Source: Marvinbryantia sp.
Lineage (GTDB): Bacteria > Bacillota > Clostridia > Lachnospirales > Lachnospiraceae
Length of the DNA stretch: 13,568 nucleotides
Assembly: GCA_016297895.1 (NCBI GenBank)
Contig: JAEDFS010000048.1
Coordinates: 1 to 13,568, forward strand
Direction: 5' to 3'
Shown here piece after piece: positions 5,897-12,570 of this stretch; position 1 is the stretch's first letter; every line of letters begins with the position of its first letter. Under the pieces are notes generated by a model. The model was not told where the DNA came from, made no database searches, and was given only the letters and a program-made list of their open reading frames with translations. A program made the position numbers and the translations under genes.

Positions 5897-6631
5897 ATGA
5901 TGGGAATCATTACAGTATTGTGGGAAAAATGGGCAGAGTTTAAAAGGGATTTCTATAAGATCACGGTAGCGGCAATGATCTCACCATTGATGTATCTGGT
6001 GATTTTCGGGATGGGAATTCAGACTACATCACATGGAGAGCCGTATCTGCATTTCCTCATTCCAGGTATCGTGGCAATGGCAACTATGACTGGAAGCTTT
6101 GGTGCGACTGCACAGAATATGAGTGTACAGAGACTTTATGAGAAAGCTCTTGATCAGGTTATGGTGTCCCCTACTCCATTGTGGCAGTTTATTCTGGGAC
6201 AGATCATTGGAGGAAGTCTCAGAGGAATGTATGCAGGGGCCATTATTTTGCTGCTTACTGCACCGATCCGTACCGATCTGATCTTCAATGGTTGGTCGGT
6301 TCTTGTTATGTTTTTAAACGGAATGGTGTTCTCAACCATAGCACTGGTGCTGTCCTTTCTTGCAAAAAGCTATTCGGATGCGCCCAGATTTACCTCTTAT
6401 ATTATTACACCCATGTCTTTTCTGTGCAATACCTTCTTTTCCACGGATCAGATGCCGTCCGGATTTCGTCAGGTGATCGGGCTGCTGCCTCTTTCCCAGG
6501 CCAGCGGAATGATCCGGGCAATTTCCAACGGTGAAGAACCGGGGGTGTACGGGTTTGTGGTATTACTGGTGTATCTTGGTATTTTTTCAGCTTTATCAGT
6601 GTGGTTTATCTATAAAAAGAAAAATCTATAG
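5897..6631 (+). CDS. ABC-2 type transporter permease
   Basis: Integral membrane partner of the preceding ATPase, 244 residues with six predicted helices (about 20-40, 51-70, 105-125, 132-155, 165-180, 218-238). The segment FLIPGIVAMATM, the loop EKALDQVMVSPTPLW, and the region from FTSYIITPMSFL through GLLPLSQASGMIRAI fit the ABC-2 signature of DrrB/NodJ permeases. It ends in a basic cytoplasmic tail (YKKKNL). Two consecutive ATGs (5897, 5900) follow a purine-rich GAGAGAGA site; the first is taken. It is 27 bases after the ATPase gene and 20 before cbiK, so it belongs to the same operon. ATPase plus one permease would form a 2+2 exporter. No periplasmic-type binding protein is adjacent, consistent with export rather than import. 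Confidence 0.88.
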   Translation: MMGIITVLWEKWAEFKRDFYKITVAAMISPLMYLVIFGMGIQTTSHGEPYLHFLIPGIVAMATMTGSFGATAQNMSVQRLYEKALDQVMVSPTPLWQFILGQIIGGSLRGMYAGAIILLLTAPIRTDLIFNGWSVLVMFLNGMVFSTIALVLSFLAKSYSDAPRFTSYIITPMSFLCNTFFSTDQMPSGFRQVIGLLPLSQASGMIRAISNGEEPGVYGFVVLLVYLGIFSALSVWFIYKKKNL

Positions 6632-6651
6632 AAGAACAGGGAGAAATCAAA

Positions 6652-7434
6652 ATGGAAAAAAAGGGTCTGCTGGTGGTCAGCTTCGGCACATCTTATGAAA
6701 ACACCAGAAAACGAACAATTGACGCCATTGAGTCAGCACTGCAAGAGGCATTTCCGGACCGGATCCTATACCGGGCATGGACAAGCAGAAGGATCCTGAA
6801 AAAGCTGGAAGAAACAGAAGGGATCCATTATGATACCATACAGGAAGCGATGGAGAGAATGATCTCTGAAGGAGTGACGGATGTGCTTGTACAGCCTACT
6901 CATATGCTGAATGGACTGGAAAATGTAACGATGACAGAGTTGATCCTGGGATACCGGGAACGGTTTTCAAGCATCCGGATCGGTAACCCTCTGCTTGCAG
7001 AGGAAAAAGATCTGGAGAATCTGGCAGAAGAAGTGACAGAGATGTATTCAAATCTGAGAGATCAGGATATGCTTGCTCTGATGGGACACGGAAGTCCGCA
7101 CATCTCGGATGGAGTGTATGAAAAGCTGGATGAATTATTCCGAAAAAAAGGACATCCCAATATCTGCGTGGGGACAGTGGAACAGGAACCCGGATTTGAA
7201 GGAATCTTAAAACGGGCACAGCAGAGAAGACCGGAAAAAATCCTGCTGGCGCCGCTGATGATCGTGGCTGGTGACCATGCATTGAATGATCTGACCGGAG
7301 AAGGAGAGGATTCCTGGAAGTCCATGCTTACAGGAAACGGATTTGAGACGGTCAGTGTATTAAAGGGCCTGGGAGAATATCCCAATATTCATAAACTGTT
7401 TGTCAGCCATGCCCGGCAGGCAGAAAAGATATAG
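6652..7434 (+). CDS. cbiK: Sirohydrochlorin cobaltochelatase CbiK
   Basis: Inserts Co2+ into sirohydrochlorin at the start of the anaerobic cobamide pathway; ATP-independent class II chelatase. 260 residues, the family length. The N-terminus LLVVSFGTSYENTR is typical of CbiK. The two metal-binding histidines known from Salmonella CbiK (145 and 207) correspond to His146 in MGHGSPH and His209 in VAGDHALND. LVQPTHMLNGLE, which holds the other substrate-pocket residues, is present. There is no signal peptide, so unlike the periplasmic CbiK of Desulfovibrio it should be cytoplasmic. It works directly before CobI/CbiL, which is encoded in the same operon. ATG at 6652 follows GGGAGA by about 7 bases. 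Confidence 0.94.
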   Translation: MEKKGLLVVSFGTSYENTRKRTIDAIESALQEAFPDRILYRAWTSRRILKKLEETEGIHYDTIQEAMERMISEGVTDVLVQPTHMLNGLENVTMTELILGYRERFSSIRIGNPLLAEEKDLENLAEEVTEMYSNLRDQDMLALMGHGSPHISDGVYEKLDELFRKKGHPNICVGTVEQEPGFEGILKRAQQRRPEKILLAPLMIVAGDHALNDLTGEGEDSWKSMLTGNGFETVSVLKGLGEYPNIHKLFVSHARQAEKI

Positions 7435-7455
7435 AAAAAGGTTATTGTAAAACAG

Positions 7456-8568
7456 ATGAGAACAGATAAACACAGAATCAATCACAGAATGGTGTGTATA
7501 CTATGTTTCTTCCTGCTTTTTTGTGTGATTTTTAAGGTTCCGGCAGATGCACTGGTGATCAAAAAAAAGGGAACCGATGTTGTGCCAGATCTGGAGAACC
7601 GGATCGCGGAAGCCAAAGATGAGATCAGTAAAGCGGAAGTGGGAAGTTATGGGATGACCCCTGTCTATGGGAGAGATATCAGGGACGGAACCTATGAGAT
7701 CAGCGGAGAGTCGGATTCTCCCTTTTTTAAGCTCGCAGCTGCTGAATTGACAGTGCAGGATGGGGATATGAAGGTGCGGTTCATGATTCCGAGTCTGAGC
7801 TATGCTTATGTGTATCCGGGCAGTGCAGAGAAAGCGGAAGCAGCAGAAACGGAAGAACTGATCAAAGCAGAAGAAGCGGATTCCTGCAGTTATTTTTCAA
7901 TATCGGTGGATGCTTTGAACAGACCGATGGAATGTGCAGCCTTCAGTAAAAAGAAGAAGAGATGGTATGACAGAAAGATTTTATTTGACGCCTCTTCTCT
8001 GCCTGAGGAAGCACTTCTTATTGAGCTTCCTGATTATGAGGCAATCGAAGCGGCATTGAAGGCATATGAGACGGCAGAAGGGGAAGCTTCCGAAACGGAA
8101 GGGACGGAGGTTCACGAAGAGCCGGAAGCGGTGGATGTGGCAAGGTCTGACGGAGAGTACTCCATTGAAGCAGATATGACCGGAGGGAGCGGAAGGGCCA
8201 GTATCAGTTCCCCGACCCTTCTCACCGTGAGAGACGGAAAAGGTTACGCAAGACTTTTATGGAGCAGTGCCTATTATGATTATATGATCGTGGAGGGAGA
8301 GACCTATTGGAATCTGACAACAGATGGAGGAAATTCTGTTTTTGAGATTCCCATTACAGTCATGGACAAACCCATGCCGGTGATCGCAGATACGACAGCA
8401 ATGGGAGATCCTGTAGAGATCGAGTATGTGCTGACATTTTATTCGGATTCCATCGGGGACCGGAGCCTGATTCCTCAGGAGGCTGCAAAAAAGGTACTGG
8501 TTATTGCGGCATTGATCATTGTAATCGGCGGAATCCTGAATTATTCTGTTAAAAAAAGACGCAGATAG
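7456..8568 (+). CDS. Membrane-anchored surface protein with two related beta-rich domains, function unknown
   Basis: Not a protein I can name. 370 residues: a signal peptide (hydrophobic 13-26, likely cleaved near PADA, 29-32), domain 1 (about 77-205), an acidic linker (about 209-230), domain 2 (about 232-343), a C-terminal membrane helix (about 346-363) and a KKRRR stop-transfer tail. The domains look homologous: each begins DGxY, then has LTVxDGxxxxR, a Tyr-rich strand (SYAYVY; AYYDYMI), F-I-x(3)-DxPM and a late A(F/D)-containing strand. The pattern is reminiscent of NEAT-like immunoglobulin folds that bind heme, but this is visual similarity only. It is 21 bases after cbiK and ends the cobI operon, so metal or tetrapyrrole binding outside the membrane is a reasonable hypothesis. 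A second ATG at 7489 could also begin the signal peptide. Confidence 0.75.
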   Translation: MRTDKHRINHRMVCILCFFLLFCVIFKVPADALVIKKKGTDVVPDLENRIAEAKDEISKAEVGSYGMTPVYGRDIRDGTYEISGESDSPFFKLAAAELTVQDGDMKVRFMIPSLSYAYVYPGSAEKAEAAETEELIKAEEADSCSYFSISVDALNRPMECAAFSKKKKRWYDRKILFDASSLPEEALLIELPDYEAIEAALKAYETAEGEASETEGTEVHEEPEAVDVARSDGEYSIEADMTGGSGRASISSPTLLTVRDGKGYARLLWSSAYYDYMIVEGETYWNLTTDGGNSVFEIPITVMDKPMPVIADTTAMGDPVEIEYVLTFYSDSIGDRSLIPQEAAKKVLVIAALIIVIGGILNYSVKKRRR

Positions 8569-8667
8569 CCACAAAATATAGTTGTTTCAGCAAGATGAAG
8601 ATTTTGTACAGAAATGTATATTTTTGCAGAAAAATATATCTTTGAACTGGATAATATAGCTAAACTG

Positions 8668-8676
8668 TGCTATACT
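8668..8676 (+). promoter_or_regulatory. Extended -10 promoter for rnfC2-metV-metF
   Basis: TGC directly followed by TATACT (8671-8676) is a good extended -10 element; no convincing -35 lies 17 bases upstream. Transcription would start near 8683, leaving a leader of about 105 bases before rnfC2. That leader holds an imperfect stem (AATCG at 8715-8719 with CGATT at 8742-8746, inner TTTC/GAAA pairs) of unknown meaning. The 220-base gap after the previous gene and the AT-rich sequence fit a separate transcription unit. Confidence 0.65.
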
Positions 8677-8788
8677 CATTTCTGTAGTAGTGAAACTGAG
8701 TGCTATTCGTGAATAATCGTTTCGGGTTTCATGAAAGAGAGCGATTAGAAAAGAGTTTGCATATCAAATTGATAAGGAAGGTGAGCAA

Positions 8789-10753
8789 TTGGAAAACTAT
8801 ACCAAGTACAAGTTAAAAAGCAATGAAGAGCTTGCGTCTGTATTAGAGGACAAGGACAATGTGTTCATCATTGCATGTAACAAGTGTTTCAAACAGTTTG
8901 AAACGGTAGACGAACCGGATTGCAGTGAGTTTGAAAAAATCGTTGCGGCTCAGGGAAAAAACATTACCGGAAGCACAAAGGTCGATTTCCTCTGCAATGC
9001 AGTTCAGACAGAAAGAAAGCTGGCAGATATGATTCCGGAAGGAACAGAGAATATATTTGTGATCTCCTGTGGTCTGGGTATCCAGACAGTAGCCGGTATG
9101 GTAGAAAAACCGGTTTATGCAGCCAGCAATTCTCTTAATTATACAGGACATCATGGCATGGCTCTTACCAAAAAAGCCTGCGATGCATGTGCACAGTGTT
9201 ATCTGAACGTAACAGGTGGTATTTGTCCAATTGTAGATTGCTCCAAGAGCCTGGTCAATGGTCAGTGCGGCGGTGCAAAGGACGGAAAATGCGAAGTGGA
9301 CGGAAACAAAGATTGTGCATGGGAGAAGATCTACCAGAGACTGAAAAAACAGGGTCGTCTGGAAGAGTTCCTGAACCAGCCGGTTCAGCTTCGTGATTAT
9401 TCCAAAGTAAATGTGAAAGTGATTCAGGAATATGTAAAAGCTGTTCGTGACAGCAGACTGGCCGGTTACTATGGAGGAGTTCATCCCTCTGAGCGTAAAG
9501 AGCGTACAGAACATCTTGGGCTGAAAGTATTCCCGGCACCAAAAGTTGCTGTGATTCCGGTATCCATGCATTTGGGAGCACCGGCTACTCCGATCGTTGA
9601 AGTGGGAGATAAGGTAAAGGTTGGACAGAAGATTGCGGAAGCTTCTTCATTTATCAGTGCTCCGGTTCACTCCAGTATCAGTGGTACGGTTGTGGCCATT
9701 GAACCGCGTCCCCATGTAACAGCGGGAATGTGTAATTCAATCGTAATTGAAAACGATGGGCTGAATGAACTTCATGAGTCTGTGAAGCCGAATAAGAGCC
9801 TGGAAGAACTGACACCGGAAGAGATCATTGCAATTGTAAAAGAAGCCGGTATCGTTGGTATGGGTGGTGCAGGATTCCCGACCTGTGTAAAATTAAATCC
9901 CGGAAAACCGGTTGATACGGTGATTCTGAACGGATGTGAATGTGAGCCGATTCTGACTGCTGACCACAGAGTACTTCTTGAGTTTGCGGATGATATTATT
10001 TTTGGTCTGAAAGCGATCATGAAGACCGTGAATGCGGAAAAGGGTGTGATCGTAATTGAAGATAACAAGCCGGATGCCATCGAACTGATGCAGGCGAAAG
10101 TTGCACATATCGATAACATGGAAGTATGTGTTGCCAGAACGAAATATCCGCAGGGTGCTGAGAAAACTCTGATCAAACGTGTAACCGGAAGAAAAGTTCC
10201 GGGCGGAAAGCTTCCGGCAGACGTTGGATGTGTGGTAGACAATATCAGTACAGTGAAAGCGATTGCTGATGCGATCAAGACAGGTATGCCGCTGATCGAA
10301 CGTGTGATCACAGTAACCGGAGAACATATTCCAAATCCGGGCAACTATATTGCCAGGATCGGTACCAATGTAAAAGATCTGATCGATGACTGCGGAGGAA
10401 TCGTTGGTGACGATGTAACGGTAAAAGCCGGTGGTCCTATGATGGGATTTGTTGCAAAGGATCTCAACATCCCGGTTATGAAAGGATCGAATGGTATAAT
10501 TGCGGTTGATACAGAATATTCCACACCGGTTGACTGTATCAAGTGCGGACGATGTGTGGATGTCTGTCCTCAGGAACTTTCTCCTCTGCATTTTGCAAAA
10601 TTTGCGGATGAAGAAAACTGGCAGGCTATGCTTGAAGCAAACGTGATGGATTGTGTAGAGTGCAGATGCTGTGAATATATCTGTTCTTCTAAGATTCCGC
10701 TTGTAAGCAAGATCAAAGCCGGAAAAGGAGCGATAAGGGGGATGAAAAAGTAA
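8789..10753 (+). CDS. rnfC2: RnfC-like subunit of methylene-THF reductase, with N-terminal MetV-like domain
   Basis: 654 residues, soluble. Residues 1 to about 205 form a MetV-like Cys-rich domain (C131, C134, C137, C146, C151, C160, C168, C176; also C30/C33). Residues about 225-320 are the RnfC N-terminal barrel domain (GGVHPSERK from 229). Residues about 345-480 are the flavin/NADH-binding 51K-like domain (GMGGAGFPT, 357-365, and NGCECEP). Then come an SLBB-like stretch and a two-[4Fe-4S] ferredoxin domain (C583, C586, C589, C593; C622, C625, C628, C632). In Acetobacterium woodii RnfC2 accepts electrons from NADH and passes them to MetV/MetF. Translation must start at TTG 8789: AAGGTGA lies just upstream and no in-frame ATG follows until about residue 80. 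No other rnf genes are nearby, so this is not the membrane Rnf complex. Confidence 0.9.
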   Translation: MENYTKYKLKSNEELASVLEDKDNVFIIACNKCFKQFETVDEPDCSEFEKIVAAQGKNITGSTKVDFLCNAVQTERKLADMIPEGTENIFVISCGLGIQTVAGMVEKPVYAASNSLNYTGHHGMALTKKACDACAQCYLNVTGGICPIVDCSKSLVNGQCGGAKDGKCEVDGNKDCAWEKIYQRLKKQGRLEEFLNQPVQLRDYSKVNVKVIQEYVKAVRDSRLAGYYGGVHPSERKERTEHLGLKVFPAPKVAVIPVSMHLGAPATPIVEVGDKVKVGQKIAEASSFISAPVHSSISGTVVAIEPRPHVTAGMCNSIVIENDGLNELHESVKPNKSLEELTPEEIIAIVKEAGIVGMGGAGFPTCVKLNPGKPVDTVILNGCECEPILTADHRVLLEFADDIIFGLKAIMKTVNAEKGVIVIEDNKPDAIELMQAKVAHIDNMEVCVARTKYPQGAEKTLIKRVTGRKVPGGKLPADVGCVVDNISTVKAIADAIKTGMPLIERVITVTGEHIPNPGNYIARIGTNVKDLIDDCGGIVGDDVTVKAGGPMMGFVAKDLNIPVMKGSNGIIAVDTEYSTPVDCIKCGRCVDVCPQELSPLHFAKFADEENWQAMLEANVMDCVECRCCEYICSSKIPLVSKIKAGKGAIRGMKK

Positions 10754-10754
10754 T

Positions 10755-11375
10755 ATGTTAATTACCGAATTAAAATCAAAAGAAACCATCTGCTCCCTGG
10801 TAGCTGGAAAAAAAGCTTTTATCATTAACTGCCATGGATGTAAGGAAATCCATTTCCCGGAAGAGGAAGCAAAGGCACTTCAGAAAGAGCTTGCAGATGC
10901 CGGAAATGTGACTGGAATATTTACTACAGACTATATCTGTAATCCGGAGAATAATGAGCTCCGTCTGGAGCATTATAAAGATGCGATTGACGAAGCAGAC
11001 CTGATTCTCGTATTATCCTGTGGTGTAGGTGTGCAGACGATCGCTGAAATGTTTGAAGACAAGATGGTTTGTGCAGCCTGTGATACATATCCGTTGCCTG
11101 GATTCCAGGGAGTTACTCCGTTGGAGTATGACTGTAAACAGTGCGGTGAGTGTTATCTGAATCTTACCGGCGGAATCTGTCCGATCACTGCCTGCTCCAA
11201 GAGCCTGGTAAACGGCCAGTGCGGCGGTTCCAAAGACGGAAACTGTGAGGTAGATCCCAATATGGAATGCGGATGGGAGCGCATCTACAGACGTCTGAAA
11301 CAGATTGGACGTCTGGATGTATTAAAATGCCCGACTCAGATTCGTAACTATGCTACGGATGATGAAGTGAAATAA
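10755..11375 (+). CDS. metV: MetV, iron-sulfur subunit of methylene-THF reductase
   Basis: 206-residue Zn/Fe-S protein of the MTHFR C-terminal family that bridges electron flow to MetF. Conserved cysteines are C26/C29 near the N-terminus and C127, C130, C133, C142, C147, C156, C164, C172 in the C-terminal half, enough for about two [4Fe-4S] clusters. The block from YLNLTGGICPI through NGQCGGSKDGNCEVD is almost identical to the same block in the N-terminal domain of RnfC2, and both share CG(L/V)G(I/V)QT, so the two are paralogous over their length. ATG at 10755 is one base after the rnfC2 stop, with AAGGGGG upstream inside rnfC2, indicating translational coupling. It is followed by metF after 58 bases. 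Confidence 0.92.
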   Translation: MLITELKSKETICSLVAGKKAFIINCHGCKEIHFPEEEAKALQKELADAGNVTGIFTTDYICNPENNELRLEHYKDAIDEADLILVLSCGVGVQTIAEMFEDKMVCAACDTYPLPGFQGVTPLEYDCKQCGECYLNLTGGICPITACSKSLVNGQCGGSKDGNCEVDPNMECGWERIYRRLKQIGRLDVLKCPTQIRNYATDDEVK

Positions 11376-11433
11376 TAGTACATAACACTTTTAAAAGTTC
11401 TTAAAAAATCTAAATAGTCAGGAGCGATAAAGA

Positions 11434-12312
11434 ATGAGAATTACAGATTATTTTAATCGTGGTGAATTTGTAGTCACAGCAGAAGTTGGACCGCCAAAAG
11501 GAATTCATATTGAAGGAGTTTTGGAAGAAGCAAAAGAATATCTTAGCGGAATTACTGCTGTAAATGTAACGGATAATCAGTCTTCTGTTATGAGACTTGG
11601 ATCTCTGGCTACCTGTAAGGCTTTGAAAGATGAAGGATTAAATCCGATCTTCCAGCTTACCTGTCGTGACAGGAACCGTATTGGTCTTCAGTCTGATATC
11701 CTGAGCGCAGCTATGCTTGGTATTGACAATATCCTCTGCTTAACCGGCGACCACACAAAAATGGGGGATCATCCACAGGCAAAACCTGTATTTGACCTGG
11801 ATTCCGTATCCCTTCTCCATACTGTTTGCCAGCTGGAAAAAGGCGTTGACCTTGGCGGCAACGAATTAGTTGGTGAACCTCCCAAATTTGCAAAAGGTGC
11901 AGTGGTATCTCCCTGCAGCGACTCTGTAGATGCACAGCTTGCAAAGATGGAAAGAAAAGTGGCTGCAGGTGCAGACTATTTCCAGACTCAGGCTGTATTT
12001 GAGCCGGAGAAATTTATCCGGTTTATGGAAAAAGCAAAACAGTTCGGCAAACCGGTTCAGGTGGGAATCATTATTCCGAAGTCTGCAGGAATGGCTAAGT
12101 TTATGAATGCCAATGTTGCAGGTATTCATGTTCCGGATGAAATGATCGAGGAACTGAAAGCGGATAAAGAAAAAACCAAAGCAGGAATCACCGGAGTGGA
12201 AATTGCTGCACGTATTATCAAAGAGTGTAAGCCGTACTGCCAGGGTGTACATATCATGGCACTTGGCTGGGAAGCAAAGGTTCCTGAGCTTCTGAAGCTG
12301 GCTGGGATTTAA
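11434..12312 (+). CDS. metF: 5,10-methylene-THF reductase, catalytic subunit
   Basis: Flavoprotein TIM barrel reducing methylene-THF to methyl-THF, last folate step of the methyl branch and supplier of the methyl group to the corrinoid protein. 292 residues, the short bacterial form without a regulatory domain. Seen: AEVGPPKG with the likely catalytic Glu17, NVTDNQSSVMR, LTCRDRNR, CLTGDH with Asp106 (flavin/folate site), the strand with FQTQAVF, VGIIIPKSAGMAKFMN and GVHIMALGWE. AGGAG (11420-11424) is 9 bases before ATG. Order rnfC2-metV-metF and content match the heterotrimeric NADH-oxidising reductase of A. woodii; that the three form one complex here is inferred from this. A strong terminator follows 18 bases after the stop. 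Confidence 0.96.
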   Translation: MRITDYFNRGEFVVTAEVGPPKGIHIEGVLEEAKEYLSGITAVNVTDNQSSVMRLGSLATCKALKDEGLNPIFQLTCRDRNRIGLQSDILSAAMLGIDNILCLTGDHTKMGDHPQAKPVFDLDSVSLLHTVCQLEKGVDLGGNELVGEPPKFAKGAVVSPCSDSVDAQLAKMERKVAAGADYFQTQAVFEPEKFIRFMEKAKQFGKPVQVGIIIPKSAGMAKFMNANVAGIHVPDEMIEELKADKEKTKAGITGVEIAARIIKECKPYCQGVHIMALGWEAKVPELLKLAGI

Positions 12313-12330
12313 ATAGTATTATTATAATAA

Positions 12331-12387
12331 GAAGAGAGTATCGCAGAGAACAGTATGATTTGTTTTCTGCGGTACTTTCTTCTTTTA
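12331..12387 (+). terminator. Intrinsic terminator after metF
   Basis: A 21-bp stem (12331-12351 with 12362-12382, three G-T pairs, no bulge) with a 10-base loop is followed by a short T-run (12383-12386). It closes the rnfC2-metV-metF transcript. Outer pairs are GAAG/CTTC, so the minus-strand reading is also structured, but no minus-strand gene ends here. Confidence 0.9.
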
Positions 12388-12442
12388 TCATGCAATTCAG
12401 AGAAGAATTTCAATTATGATATTTACCGGAGCATCCAAGTTA

Positions 12443-12451
12443 TGCTATACT
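12443..12451 (+). promoter_or_regulatory. glgA: Extended -10 promoter for glgA
   Basis: TGCTATACT gives an extended -10 (TATACT at 12446-12451); the -35 region 17 bases upstream (12423-12428, TTACCG) is weak. The predicted start is near 12458. A short inverted repeat (CCTGAT 12465-12470, ATCAGG 12474-12479) lies just after it and could be an operator or a 5' mRNA stem-loop. The rest of the 258-base gap holds only the metF terminator and a 13-codon ORF at 12488 of doubtful meaning. Confidence 0.6.
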
Positions 12452-12570
12452 GAAAATAACGAATCCTGATCAGATCAGGAAAATCATATGAAAGCAGACA
12501 TCATGCAGATACTTGAAAGTGCTGAATAAAAACTGCTGAAATGACCGGCGGTAAAAACAGGAGGTATCAG

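Noticed and set aside
8642..8676. TTGAAC (8642-8647) as -35 for TATACT at 8671
   Set aside because: The spacer would be 23 bases, too long for sigma-A; the extended -10 alone is the better reading.
8789..10753. Membrane Rnf complex operon
   Set aside because: Only an RnfC-like protein is present, fused to a MetV domain and followed by metV-metF; no rnfA, B, D, E or G.
8843..10825. Long minus-strand ORFs opposite rnfC2 (242 and 310 codons)
   Set aside because: They are antisense to a well-recognised gene; their translations show no domain and lack ribosome binding sites.
12488..12529. 13-codon ORF before glgA as a leader peptide
   Set aside because: No clear ribosome binding site, no run of regulatory codons and no overlapping attenuator hairpin.
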